A stretch of DNA of 12,919 nucleotides from positions 1-12,919 of the forward strand of contig DSBH01000099.1 in the NCBI GenBank assembly GCA_011056825.1. Direction: 5' to 3'. The notes under the pieces were generated by a model, which saw only the letters and a list, made by a program, of their open reading frames with translations, did no database searches and was not told where the DNA came from. The stretch is from Deltaproteobacteria bacterium (GTDB lineage Bacteria > Desulfobacterota > Syntrophia > Syntrophales > UBA2210). Of this stretch, positions 5,907-12,840 are shown piece by piece; positions within the stretch are counted from its first letter, which is position 1; each line of letters starts with the position of its first letter. The position numbers and the translations under genes are program-made.

Positions 5907-7268
5907 ATGGATAACAATACGAACGGCAGGGAAAGCTGGGCGAGCCGGGTCGGTTTTGTTCTCGCCGCCGCCGGATCGGCCGTCGGTCTGGGAAATATCT
6001 GGCGATTCCCTTACATGGCCGGTGAACACGGTGGAGCCGCCTTTATTATAATTTATCTTATCGCCATCGTCCTGATCGGCTACCCCCTCATGATAAATGA
6101 AATGATCCTGGGCCGCATCTCACACCGTGACCCCGTGGGGGCGTTCAAGAGTCTCGCTCCCGGCAGCCCCTGGTGGCTGGTGGGCGCCCTGGGTGTCTTC
6201 ACCGGTTTTATTATTCTCTCATATTACGCCGTCGTGGCCGGCTGGTCCGTCGCGTACATATACAAGGTCGTCATCGCCGTACGCACGCCGGGAATCGATC
6301 ACGCGGAGGCATTCGTGGGCCACATTACCAGCCTCTGGGAACCCGTCGGCTGGCAGGCCTTATTCATGATTCTCACCATAGGCATCATCGCGGCCGGCGT
6401 CGTCAAGGGCATTCAACGGTGGGTGACCATCCTTATGCCCGTTCTTTTCGTCATCCTGATTCTTCTCATACTGCGCGCCGTCACTCTTCCCGGCGCGGGA
6501 GAAGGAATCGCCTATTACCTGAAGCCGGATTTCAGCGAGGTCACGGGACGCACGCTGCTCGGCGCTCTGTCCCAGGCGTTTTTTTCGCTGAGCCTGGGCA
6601 TGGGAGTGTTCATCACCTACGGCAGTTATCTCAGTGACAAAGACGAATTCACGGGCAACGCGGCGTCCGTTATAGGACTCGACACGGGGGTTGCTCTGCT
6701 GGCGGGTCTCGCCATATTTCCCGCTCTTTTCGCACTGGGATTCGAACCCGGCGCCGGGCCCGGCCTCGTATTCATAACGCTGCCCGCGGTGTTCGCCCAA
6801 ATGCCACTGGGAACGTTATTCGGCGTTCTTTTCTTTCTGCTTCTCTCCATCGCGGCGCTCACATCGGCCATTTCACTGCTGGAAGTGGTTACGGCCTGGC
6901 TGATGGACGAAAAGGGATGGCAGAGAAAGAAAGCGGCCCTGTGGATGGGTGTGATCATCTTTGTCGTCGGTCTTCCAGCCACCTTCGGGTACAGCGCTTT
7001 GAGCGGTTTTTCCTTCCCGGGACTGGGAACGGATATTCTCGATACGTATGACTGGTTCGCCAACAGTATTTTCCTGCCCCTGGGCGGGCTGCTGGCGGCC
7101 ATATTTACTGGCTACGTCTGGGGAACCAGAAAGGCCAGGGACGAAGCCGCCAAGAACCGTAACTGGCTGTCGCTCGGCGCCTGGTGGAGTTTCATGGTGC
7201 GTTACCTGGCGCCCGTGCTGATTGCTGTCATCATGATAATGGGACTGTATGATTCATTCGTTAAATAG
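5907..7268 (+). CDS. Neurotransmitter:sodium symporter (NSS/SNF) family transporter
   Basis: This inner membrane protein (453 residues) belongs to the LeuT/MhsT family, which uses the sodium gradient to import amino acids or related amines. TM1 carries the hallmark GSAVGLGNIWRFPY at residues 23-36. By alignment with LeuT, A25 and N30 should bind Na1, G23 and V26 Na2, and R33 the outer gate. TM3 has SYYAVVAGWS, with a tyrosine pair as in LeuT. Unwound TM6 reads FFSLSLGMGVFITYGSYL. TM8 has ALTSAISLLE, supplying the Thr-Ser sodium ligands. About 11-12 hydrophobic segments are present, and the last precedes a very short tail, as in many bacterial members. The ATG at 5907 is chosen for AAAGGAGG at 5891-5898; an ATG at 5865 in the same frame lacks such a site. 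The substrate cannot be told from sequence; hydrophobic amino acids are likely. Confidence 0.94.
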   Translation: MDNNTNGRESWASRVGFVLAAAGSAVGLGNIWRFPYMAGEHGGAAFIIIYLIAIVLIGYPLMINEMILGRISHRDPVGAFKSLAPGSPWWLVGALGVFTGFIILSYYAVVAGWSVAYIYKVVIAVRTPGIDHAEAFVGHITSLWEPVGWQALFMILTIGIIAAGVVKGIQRWVTILMPVLFVILILLILRAVTLPGAGEGIAYYLKPDFSEVTGRTLLGALSQAFFSLSLGMGVFITYGSYLSDKDEFTGNAASVIGLDTGVALLAGLAIFPALFALGFEPGAGPGLVFITLPAVFAQMPLGTLFGVLFFLLLSIAALTSAISLLEVVTAWLMDEKGWQRKKAALWMGVIIFVVGLPATFGYSALSGFSFPGLGTDILDTYDWFANSIFLPLGGLLAAIFTGYVWGTRKARDEAAKNRNWLSLGAWWSFMVRYLAPVLIAVIMIMGLYDSFVK

Positions 7269-7313
7269 GCGACGGCGCCGCTTCACGGCTGCCCCGTTCG
7301 CATGTCCTGATTT

Positions 7314-7370
7314 CGGAACGGCGCGACGCGACGCGTCACCGTTCCGCCGATCCGGATGCTTTTTTCTTTT
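7314..7370 (+). terminator. Nested hairpin and T-rich tract after the transporter
   Basis: CGGAACGG (7314-7321) pairs with CCGTTCCG (7339-7346). Inside, GACGCG (7325-7330) pairs with CGCGTC (7332-7337), so a short-looped and a long stem can stack or compete. A T-rich run, TTTTTTCTTTT, begins at 7360, about 13 bases after the stem, which is too far for a classical intrinsic terminator. It may end the transporter transcript or act as an mRNA 3' structure. Confidence 0.4.
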
Positions 7371-7381
7371 ATGAGGTATTT

Positions 7382-7735
7382 ATGACACACGTCCGAACCG
7401 CCCTTTTTCTGTTTGTTGCGCTGGTTATCACCTGGGTGCCCGCGTCGGCCGCGGATCCGGAGCTGCTCGGCGACATCACCAGGGAATATGAATGTTCATC
7501 CTCCGTGGAAAACAGGAACGATGCCGCCCGGTGTTTCAACAGGTTTTTCGAGGAAAAACTGGCGATCCTGGAAAAGCAGGAGGGAACGATACCTGCCCGC
7601 ATACGAGACATGATGCGGCCGGTGTCGGAAAACGACATCGTGATTGACAACGGCAGGTATTACATCAAGAGAAAAGACGGCAATGGTTCGCCCTATTTTA
7701 TGAAAGACGGCGTTATCTACCTCGATTTCAACTGA
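7382..7735 (+). CDS. Small secreted protein of unknown function
   Basis: I do not recognise this 117-residue protein. It begins with a clear Sec signal peptide: after MTHVRT comes the hydrophobic stretch ALFLFVALVITWV, then the cleavage motif ASA-AD at residues 21-25. The mature part of about 94 residues is polar. It holds two cysteines, C38 and C51, which could form a disulfide in the periplasm, and an acidic/basic helical stretch (FNRFFEEKLAILEKQE, 52-67). The C-terminus has tyrosine-rich short segments (NGRYYIKRK, GSPYFMKDGVIYLDF) that look like beta hairpins. TGAGG lies about 7 bases before the ATG. It follows the transporter by 113 bases, beyond the nested hairpin, and converges with the methyltransferase gene. 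Coding reality is supported by the signal peptide and codon usage like its neighbours. Confidence 0.7.
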   Translation: MTHVRTALFLFVALVITWVPASAADPELLGDITREYECSSSVENRNDAARCFNRFFEEKLAILEKQEGTIPARIRDMMRPVSENDIVIDNGRYYIKRKDGNGSPYFMKDGVIYLDFN

Positions 7736-7752
7736 ACGGGCGAAAAGCCCGT
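7736..7752. terminator. Short hairpin between convergent genes
   Basis: ACGGGC (7736-7741) and GCCCGT (7747-7752) pair around a GAAAA loop, exactly between the stop codons of the secreted protein and the FkbM gene. There is no T-tract on either side, so it could be a weak bidirectional terminator or a 3'-end stabiliser. Confidence 0.35.
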
Positions 7753-7755
7753 CGC

Positions 7756-8487
7756 TCAAGCCTTCTTTCTGAAGACGAAATTGTTGCAGTAATCCTTTCT
7801 GTCCCAGAAGCGCTCACCGATCGCTTTCTGGTGCACCGAGGGATCGAATTCCTCCAGGGGCCGGAGCCTCCCGCCGCATACGAAATCGCCTTCATATCCC
7901 AGGTCGAGGAGAATCTGGAACACGTCGAACACATCGCCCGATTCAAGGTGCCGGCGCTCACACTCAAACACCAGGAGAGGCGACTGGTCGTTTAATATCC
8001 GTCGGGCTCCCTCAAATACGCGGCTTTCCGCTCCCTCTACGTCGATTTTCAGGACACTCACCGGACAATCGGGATCAAAATAATCATCCAGCGCCACCGC
8101 GGGAACGGCGACGGCCCGGCAGTCTTCCCGCTCCGATACGCGGGTATTTAACGACGCTCCCGGCGTGGTGCCCGAAGAGCCGGGCACGTAGAGCGTTCGG
8201 CTGCCCGACGCGGCGTCGACGGCTTTCGCCTCCACAATCACGTTGGAAAAGGTCAGGCTTCTACAGGCCCGCCGCAGGTAATCGGCGAGTTCTTCCTGGG
8301 GTTCGAAAGCGACCACGCGGCCCCGGTCGCCCACCCATCGCGACATCCACCAGACGAAGGCGCCTTTGTTCGCTCCGATGTCGCATACCGTGTCGCCCGG
8401 GCGGACATAGTCCCTGATCGCCGAAAGTTCCGCTCTTTCATCCCGGAACCTCGCCCTGAAGACCCGCCACAGGAATCGTGCTTTCAT
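7756..8487 (-). CDS. FkbM family SAM-dependent methyltransferase
   Basis: The 243-residue protein has the FkbM layout: SAM-binding motif I VCDIGANKGAF at residues 34-44, the acidic strand end FEP at 61-63, and the family hallmark LKIDVEGAE at 146-154, followed by LLVFECERRH. Family members O-methylate sugars and other small molecules, often in polysaccharide or natural product pathways. The substrate here is unknown, and no glycosyltransferases are nearby. The ATG at 8487 overlaps the stop of the upstream acetyltransferase gene (ATGA), and GGGGAGGGA lies just upstream, so the two are translationally coupled. The positively charged N-terminus (MKARFLWRVFRARFRDE) could help membrane or partner contact. 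Confidence 0.88.
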   Translation of the reverse strand: MKARFLWRVFRARFRDERAELSAIRDYVRPGDTVCDIGANKGAFVWWMSRWVGDRGRVVAFEPQEELADYLRRACRSLTFSNVIVEAKAVDAASGSRTLYVPGSSGTTPGASLNTRVSEREDCRAVAVPAVALDDYFDPDCPVSVLKIDVEGAESRVFEGARRILNDQSPLLVFECERRHLESGDVFDVFQILLDLGYEGDFVCGGRLRPLEEFDPSVHQKAIGERFWDRKDYCNNFVFRKKA

Positions 8488-8999
8488 TCAGTCCCTCCCC
8501 GTTTCACCGGTCGGGAAAGCTCTTTCACCAGAAAGCTCGTACCGCCCGTCCCGCCGTTGTACCGGGGTTCCCCGAATCCGGCGGCTTCATACACCCTTCT
8601 CGCGTGCGTGTTATATTCCAGGACTTCGAGAGTGAGCTTGCAGCAGCCGATCCGGCGGGACTTTTCTTCCACGGCTTCGAGAAGCCGCCGGGCTATGCCT
8701 TCTCCACGGTATTCAGGCAGTACCGCCAGGTCGTGTATGTTGACGAGCGGGCGCGCCGTGAACGTTGAAAAACCCCCGAAACACAGCGCGATGCCCACAG
8801 CTCTGCCTTCCCTGAAAGCGAGGAAAATCATTGTGGTGGGATGTTCCCGTAATCCCGGGACGAGGGCCTCCCGTACTTCCGGCGAAAGGGGTTTCCCGTT
8901 GCCCATGGGGTCCATGGCGTAGGAATTAATAAGATCCACTACCGCGTCCCGGTGTTCACGGCGGGAAAGATCCGCCTCTGTTATTGTTATGTGTGCCAT
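8484..8999 (-). CDS. GNAT family N-acetyltransferase
   Basis: This is a 171-residue single-domain acetyltransferase that uses acetyl-CoA. The acetyl-CoA pyrophosphate loop is LAVLPEYRGEGIARRLL at residues 91-107, followed by the helix and strand GCCKLTLEVLEYNTHARRVYEAAGF. The subfamily has a conserved front part with YAMDPMGNGKPLS (27-39) and CFGGFSTFTARPLVNIHD (73-90), which I recognise as a widespread family of unassigned substrate. The start at 8999 is preceded by GGGAGGA with short spacing. It forms an operon with the downstream FkbM methyltransferase through the ATGA overlap, which suggests the two may act on the same or linked molecules. Confidence 0.9.
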   Translation of the reverse strand: MAHITITEADLSRREHRDAVVDLINSYAMDPMGNGKPLSPEVREALVPGLREHPTTMIFLAFREGRAVGIALCFGGFSTFTARPLVNIHDLAVLPEYRGEGIARRLLEAVEEKSRRIGCCKLTLEVLEYNTHARRVYEAAGFGEPRYNGGTGGTSFLVKELSRPVKRGGTE

Positions 9000-9070
9000 T
9001 CATCCTCCCGGGGAACATGCGCGCCGAAACCCCCGCGATACGCGTTCCCCGCAACACGATTGGCGATGGT

Positions 9071-9081
9071 AGCATATTATA
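9071..9081 (-). promoter_or_regulatory. Possible -10 region for the acetyltransferase operon
   Basis: Overlapping TATAAT (9081-9076) and TATGCT (9076-9071) lie on the minus strand, about 70-80 bases before the acetyltransferase ATG. No strong -35 is seen; CCGACA 18 bases upstream of TATGCT is the best match. Confidence 0.35.
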
Positions 9082-9269
9082 TTCTCTTTCACCATGTCGG
9101 CGGTGAGGTCTGACCGGCACAGCCGGGAACCGTGCCCGCCGCTTGGCAACACGATCATAAAGCTTCCGGTTATCATTTTCACGAACAATATTTTTTCTCT
9201 TTGAAAAAGAAAAAATAACGGCGCGCTCTCACCGGGCCGCGGCATTCAGCGACAATCAGCGGCGGACGG
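9082..9269. other. Non-coding stretch upstream of the cold-shock promoter
   Basis: This is part of the 452-base gap between the acetyltransferase and cold-shock genes. I see no credible gene in it. It holds an AT-rich inverted repeat, TATTTTTTCT (9189-9198) and AGAAAAAATA (9208-9217), with a 9-base loop and T-rich on both strands. This might act as a weak bidirectional terminator or a curved-DNA segment. Confidence 0.4.
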
Positions 9270-9321
9270 TTATTAATTCTAATATTAGTCCTTGACTTCC
9301 CGATCAAAAGGGTGCTAGAAG
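9270..9321 (+). promoter_or_regulatory. Strong promoter with UP-like element for the cold-shock leader
   Basis: TTGACT (9292-9297) and TAGAAG (9316-9321) are separated by 18 bases, with a TGC just before the -10 (extended -10 type). Immediately upstream is an AT-rich block (9270-9288) resembling an UP element, which includes the 10-bp palindrome CTAATATTAG (9279-9288). Predicted transcription start is near 9328. This architecture suggests high expression. Confidence 0.6.
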
Positions 9322-9327
9322 AGCAGC

Positions 9328-9395
9328 AACGTTGGATAAAGACATTTTGAAGCGTAGTAACGGCCGCCCTTTGATTGTCTGGCGGCCGTTTTTTT
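9328..9395 (+). ncRNA. Short leader RNA ending in an intrinsic terminator before the cold-shock gene
   Basis: Transcription from the promoter above would give a transcript of about 68 bases ending at a perfect terminator. It would be either a stand-alone small RNA or an attenuated leader of the cold-shock mRNA. I match it to no known RNA family. Visible elements are the palindrome CAACGTTG (9327-9334) at its 5' end and ATTTTG (9344-9349), which is complementary to CAAAAT (9425-9430) on the far side of the terminator. Confidence 0.45.
9360..9395 (+). terminator. Perfect intrinsic terminator in the cold-shock leader
   Basis: ACGGCCGCC (9360-9368) and GGCGGCCGT (9381-9389) form a 9-bp GC-rich stem with a 12-base loop. 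The stem runs directly into seven T residues (9389-9395). It lies 56 bases upstream of the cold-shock ATG and downstream of that gene's only good promoter. Confidence 0.85.
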
Positions 9396-9451
9396 ACTCT
9401 GTCATCGTTTTGATCCGGCTGTAGCAAAATTCATGAAAGGAGGAGCAAGCG

Positions 9452-9655
9452 ATGTCAGAAGGAACAGTAAAATGGTTCAATGAGAGCAAGGGCTTCGGAT
9501 TTATCGAGCAAAGCAACGGCGGCGGCGATGTATTCGTACATTACAGCGCCATTCAGGCCGGTGGATTCAAGACCCTGAACGAAGGCCAGTCCGTAACGTT
9601 CGATGTTGTACAGGGTGCAAAAGGCCCGTCAGCCGAGAACGTTCGAATCGCCTAG
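9452..9655 (+). CDS. Cold-shock protein of the CspA family
   Basis: The 67-residue protein is a single cold-shock domain: [20 protein letters not shown], with RNP1 (KGFGFI, residues 13-18) and RNP2 (VFVHY, about 27-31). It ends with the usual [10 protein letters not shown]. Such proteins bind single-stranded RNA and DNA, melt mRNA structures and can act as transcription antiterminators (established for E. coli CspA, CspC and CspE). A strong AAAGGAGG precedes the ATG. A promoter-terminator unit lies upstream and an intrinsic terminator follows, so the gene sits in its own transcription unit. Whether it is cold-induced or constitutive cannot be told; many members in this group are constitutive. 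Confidence 0.96.
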   Translation: MSEGTVKWFNESKGFGFIEQSNGGGDVFVHYSAIQAGGFKTLNEGQSVTFDVVQGAKGPSAENVRIA

Positions 9656-9676
9656 GTTTTACCAAACGCATGCAAG

Positions 9677-9720
9677 GAGGCGCCCCGGCACACCGTGCCG
9701 GGCGCCTCTTTCCATTTTTT
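9677..9720 (+). terminator. Intrinsic terminator after the cold-shock gene
   Basis: A long GC-rich stem pairs 9677-9691 with 9695-9708 (14 bp, one bulged C) around a 3-base loop and is followed by TTTCCATTTTTT. It lies just before the Shine-Dalgarno of the next gene, so that gene is either read by readthrough or from an unseen promoter. Confidence 0.8.
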
Positions 9721-9734
9721 CTTCAGGAGTTTTC

Positions 9735-9929
9735 ATGGGTCGCAAGTCAGTTTACAATTTCAACAAGCGAAACAAGGAGAAGGCGCGGCAACAGAAGCAG
9801 ATGGAAAAGGCCGCGAAGCGCTTGCTTGCCAAGCAGAACAAAACCCGGCAGGAACCGGAGACGCTGGACGGAGAACCGGACAACAGCAACCCGGCCGCGC
9901 CGGAGGAAACCGGCAAGGTCGAGGACTGA
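9735..9929 (+). CDS. Small charged protein next to the cold-shock gene (unknown function)
   Basis: The 64-residue product starts at the ATG at 9735 with CAGGAG 5 bases upstream. The N-terminal half is strongly basic and probably helical (MGRKSVYNFNKRNKEKARQQ, then KQMEKAAKRLLAKQNK). The C-terminal third is acidic and probably disordered (ETLDGEPDNSNPAAPEETGK). I recall similar lysine-rich short proteins annotated as hypothetical in Geobacter-like and related bacteria, but cannot name a function. The basic half suggests nucleic acid or ribosome binding (inference). It follows the cold-shock gene by 79 bases across its terminator and converges with the HD gene. Confidence 0.75.
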   Translation: MGRKSVYNFNKRNKEKARQQKQMEKAAKRLLAKQNKTRQEPETLDGEPDNSNPAAPEETGKVED

Positions 9930-9949
9930 AAAACAGGCGGGCACTCGCG

Positions 9950-9970
9950 GCAGGTACGACATGAACCTGC
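9950..9970. terminator. Hairpin between convergent genes (weak candidate)
   Basis: GCAGGT (9950-9955) and ACCTGC (9965-9970) pair around a 9-base loop between the 64-residue gene and the HD gene. On the minus strand a TTTTT run follows about 17 bases later. It could help end the HD transcript. Confidence 0.25.
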
Positions 9971-9985
9971 GGGCGGCCGGTCCGA

Positions 9986-10831
9986 TCAGACCATGCCGAC
10001 AAACAGCCTGTCGACGCCCGGCAAGTCCGGCAGTTCTTCACGAACGCGATCGGGTATACGCCGTTCCACGACAAGCCGCCTCGCCTGCTCGAAGCGGAAA
10101 TCGTAAAACCAGGTCGCCAGCATGACAAGAAAGTCTCCCAGCGTGGCAAGCTTTTCAATGTTCACCGCTTTCATTTCAAGCGCTTCCTTCAGCACCGTCC
10201 CGCTGATCTCCCGGTTCAGGCTGATCTGCGGCAGCATCGAGGGAAGCTCGCTGAACCCGTCGTCGACAACGGAACGGAGAACCAGTTCCATGATATCGAG
10301 TTTGTCCGCGTCCTGAACGATGTCAAGCGTGCGCCGCTGTTCCGCGTCGAGACCGCCGGGAACATCGGATGCCAGTCGATTATGATATTCAACGGCGCAT
10401 AGTATATTATTCCAATCCGACTCGAGGAAACGCCTGCCTATATCTTCCCGTGCGAGAACTTTTCGACCGTACGCTCCGTGGTCCACCGTGTCGGCGTCGC
10501 GGAATGAACCGAATTCGGCATACTGGGGAAAGCGACCCGCATCATGGACAAGTCCCGCCGCCTCCGCCAGGCATCGCTCCCGTTCCGGCAGATTGAGAGC
10601 AATGGCGATCAGGCGGGCATTATCGGCGACCCGCAGGCTATGGAGGCGCTTCAGTTCCAGCGGGGGTGACAACGTGCCGTTGTCGTCGCGAAAACGATCG
10701 ACATAGGATCGGAACCACTCGTCCAGCAACTGCTTTAACGTCCCGTATTCCACCTCTCCGTTCATTGTTTCCAGATCTTTCAGCACCGGTGTTTCCACCG
10801 GGCAAATAGCGACATGATACAACTTCTTCAC
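9986..10831 (-). CDS. HD-domain metal-dependent phosphohydrolase
   Basis: The 281-residue protein carries an HD-superfamily domain. Counted from the GTG at 10831, metal-ligand candidates are H64 (KRLHSLRV), H96-D97 (LVHDAGRFPQ), H118 (TVDHGAYG), H150 (VEYHN) and D176 (QDADKLDI). A plain HD domain needs H, HD and D; the extra two histidines match the set seen in binuclear (HD-GYP/PDE-like) centres. FGSFRDADTVDHG and DADKLDI are conserved in a family of hypothetical HD hydrolases. The substrate is unknown; a nucleotide or second messenger is plausible. No good Shine-Dalgarno precedes the GTG. An ATG at 10765 (weak GGAA upstream) is an alternative start that would drop 22 residues. The methyltransferase gene lies 25 bases upstream on the same strand. 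Confidence 0.83.
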   Translation of the reverse strand: MKKLYHVAICPVETPVLKDLETMNGEVEYGTLKQLLDEWFRSYVDRFRDDNGTLSPPLELKRLHSLRVADNARLIAIALNLPERERCLAEAAGLVHDAGRFPQYAEFGSFRDADTVDHGAYGRKVLAREDIGRRFLESDWNNILCAVEYHNRLASDVPGGLDAEQRRTLDIVQDADKLDIMELVLRSVVDDGFSELPSMLPQISLNREISGTVLKEALEMKAVNIEKLATLGDFLVMLATWFYDFRFEQARRLVVERRIPDRVREELPDLPGVDRLFVGMV

Positions 10832-10856
10832 GCTGTGTAAAAAAGGCGCCCCGCGG

Positions 10857-11486
10857 TCAGTCAGCCCTTTTGATACCCTTGATGACGATGAAGGCGCCGT
10901 TTCCGGCGCCGTCCAGGACTGTCAACTGTTCCTCGCCGGGTATGAGCGTCTGCCTGATTGTCTCGATATGGAAATCCGCTTTTTTCAAATACGTTTCCAC
11001 TTCGCGGGCGGAAAAAAACGTGGCTTCGCTGTAAAATTTACTTTTTTCTTTATTGCGGGCGTACCCCCGGCCCAGTTCGCTTTCACTGTCAACGAACCCC
11101 ACGACGACACAGCCGTCGGGTTTCAGCACCCTGAAAGCCTCTTTAAAAGTCTGAAGAATATCGTCGACAAAACAGATCGTCGTCACCAGAAGCACGACAT
11201 CAAAGCGGCCGTCTTCAAAGGGCAACGCTTCGGCTATTCCCGGATATACCTCGACACCCTGTTCCCTCGCCCTGGCCGCCATCTTTTCCGAAGGCTCCAC
11301 ACCGATTTTTATTCCCAGCGGCACGGCGAACTTTCCGGTCCCGACGCCTACTTCCATCCCCTCGGCGGGTGGTGAAGGCATGACGCCGCGAACGGCTTTC
11401 AGCTCGGCCCGGTAAAGATTAGCACGTTGTTCGAACCAATTGTCATAGGCCTCGGTGTGTTTTTCGAAGGCATCTGTTCGTGGCAT
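10857..11486 (-). CDS. Class I SAM-dependent methyltransferase (Methyltransf_11 type)
   Basis: The 209-residue protein has a Rossmann methyltransferase core. Motif I is MEVGVGTGKFAVPL (residues 44-57) and the acidic ribose-binding position is E64 (GVEPSEKM). Then come ALPFEDGRFDVVLLVTTICFVDD (about 87-109) and the post-motif segment FRVLKPDGCVVVGFVD. These resemble UbiE/BioC-like small-molecule methyltransferases, but the N-terminus (FEKHTEAYDNWFEQR) and C-terminus do not fix a substrate. Start at 11486, with GGGAGGA a few bases upstream. Downstream, GGGGCGCC followed by six T residues lies just before the HD gene, a possible weak terminator; otherwise the two genes would be co-transcribed. 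Confidence 0.87.
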   Translation of the reverse strand: MPRTDAFEKHTEAYDNWFEQRANLYRAELKAVRGVMPSPPAEGMEVGVGTGKFAVPLGIKIGVEPSEKMAARAREQGVEVYPGIAEALPFEDGRFDVVLLVTTICFVDDILQTFKEAFRVLKPDGCVVVGFVDSESELGRGYARNKEKSKFYSEATFFSAREVETYLKKADFHIETIRQTLIPGEEQLTVLDGAGNGAFIVIKGIKRAD

Positions 11487-11616
11487 AAAAATCCTCCCGG
11501 GTGATTTTGTCCTTTGGAATCAACTTCGACTCCGGGGTTTGGTTATCATATTTCTTGTGCCCCGTGAACAGCTTTTGTTTCCTTCACCGGGAAAAACGCC
11601 GTTTATCTCCGCAATG

Positions 11617-12615
11617 TCACATGTCCGCGGGAGAACGAACAAGCGCAGCCCTGATGAACCTGTCGGGCACAGCGGAGACAAATTTCGTGAGAAGCCAGAT
11701 GACGACAATGGTAAACAGTACCCGGGCCCAGAGAATACCCAGCAGGTCGGCGCCCAGCAGGAACATCAGCATGGTGTCTTCCACCAGGCTGTGTGTCAGG
11801 CCCATGAATGACAGGGCGAAGAATATATCCCTGGCGGGTATTCCGCCGGAGCGCGCCTCGTTGATGATCAACCCGCCGCCGTAGGACAATCCCAGTGTCA
11901 TGCCGATGATAGTGATCGTACCGGCTTCACGACCCACACCCAGTATGTTGAACAGCGGCGCGAGCGCACGGACAAGCAGATCCGTGACACCCGTCGCCTT
12001 GAGCGTGTTCAGAAGCATAATCAGTACCAATATGATAAACGCCATGACGGCGAGATTCTTGGTTTCGCTGATCATCCATGGGATCCATCCCTCCGGCACG
12101 CCCTCGGGAATCCACGCGGGATGAACGGGAGCTGTTCCCATATTCAACAGCGCATATACCAGGGCGAGAAGCCAGCCGCAGAGCAACGCGCCTCCCACCC
12201 GCAGGATCAGCTGTGTGCGCAGGCGGGCGCCGGAACGTCTCGCTATTCCCAGCTCCACGGGCAGGGCATGTGCGATGAGCATCATGGTCGCGAGAACCGT
12301 GACCTGGGCTACCGTGAGCGGTGTTCCCGGCAACATGGAGATCAGTACCGCGGCGGCTGCATAGAGATTGGTCAGCATGGCCGTCGCCCAGACAAGCGCC
12401 ATGGACCCGGGCAGACCGAAAAGCCGCATGACCGGTGACATGACGTCCCCGAGCAGAATAATTATACCGGCTTCTTGAAGCAGCTTGACGATGATAACGG
12501 CGGGAATCATTATTTTAAAGAGCGCCGCGCAGACGTGCAGGGCGTCGCTGACGCTCCCTCGAAGAAAAAGCAGTGCCTGGACCGGCAGGGCGGAGGCGCG
12601 GTTATATGGTTTCAT
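11617..12615 (-). CDS. Membrane protein with nucleoside-recognition (Gate) domains
   Basis: The 332-residue inner membrane protein has about eight hydrophobic segments in two halves. Each half resembles the Gate/nucleoside-recognition fold found in SpmA/SpmB, FeoB and CNT-type transporters. Half one: ALFKIMIPAVIIVKLLQEAG (33-52), then LFGLPGSMALVWATAMLTNLYAAAAV. Half two: NLAVMAFIILVLIMLLNTLK, then LFNILGVGREAGTITIIGMT and YGGGLIINEARSGGI. The repeated pattern of a gly-rich loop after GLPG or GVGREAG suggests an internal duplication. The function is unknown; transport of a small metabolite is a guess. The start at 12615 has only a weak GGA upstream. It ends about 130 bases before the methyltransferase start, with no clear terminator. 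Confidence 0.8.
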   Translation of the reverse strand: MKPYNRASALPVQALLFLRGSVSDALHVCAALFKIMIPAVIIVKLLQEAGIIILLGDVMSPVMRLFGLPGSMALVWATAMLTNLYAAAAVLISMLPGTPLTVAQVTVLATMMLIAHALPVELGIARRSGARLRTQLILRVGGALLCGWLLALVYALLNMGTAPVHPAWIPEGVPEGWIPWMISETKNLAVMAFIILVLIMLLNTLKATGVTDLLVRALAPLFNILGVGREAGTITIIGMTLGLSYGGGLIINEARSGGIPARDIFFALSFMGLTHSLVEDTMLMFLLGADLLGILWARVLFTIVVIWLLTKFVSAVPDRFIRAALVRSPADM

Positions 12616-12840
12616 GGAAGTCCACTCGTCGGGGTTGCTGTGTGATCATGCTGGCGTGACGTTCTTTCAGAGCGCCGGACCTCGTAGAAAGAATACCGCC
12701 CCCCGCATTTTCAGAACATAAAACCCGGCTTAAAAAGAAATATGCCCGCCGTATGGACATCAGATTAGAAAATTCGCGTGTCATCAGCAACAATAAGTTA
12801 CTACCTGAATCTTGCACACCGAATGAGCAAAAATAAATGA
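12616..12840. other. Non-coding stretch before the right-edge hairpin
   Basis: With the hairpin it forms a stretch of about 290 bases without a credible gene. It is lower in GC than the flanks toward the right. Visible elements: a 7-bp inverted repeat TTCTTTC (12662-12668) and GAAAGAA (12687-12693), and a weak promoter-like pair TTGCAC (12812-12817) and TAAATG (12834-12839) with a 16-base spacer, pointing to the right-edge gene. Confidence 0.4.

Noticed and set aside
9189..9217. AT-only inverted repeat considered as a terminator
   Set aside because: The stem has little GC and would be unstable; kept only as a note in the intergenic description.
9000..9245. Possible 81-codon minus-strand gene upstream of the acetyltransferase
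   Set aside because: No Shine-Dalgarno, no family resemblance, and it overlaps the likely promoter region of the acetyltransferase operon.
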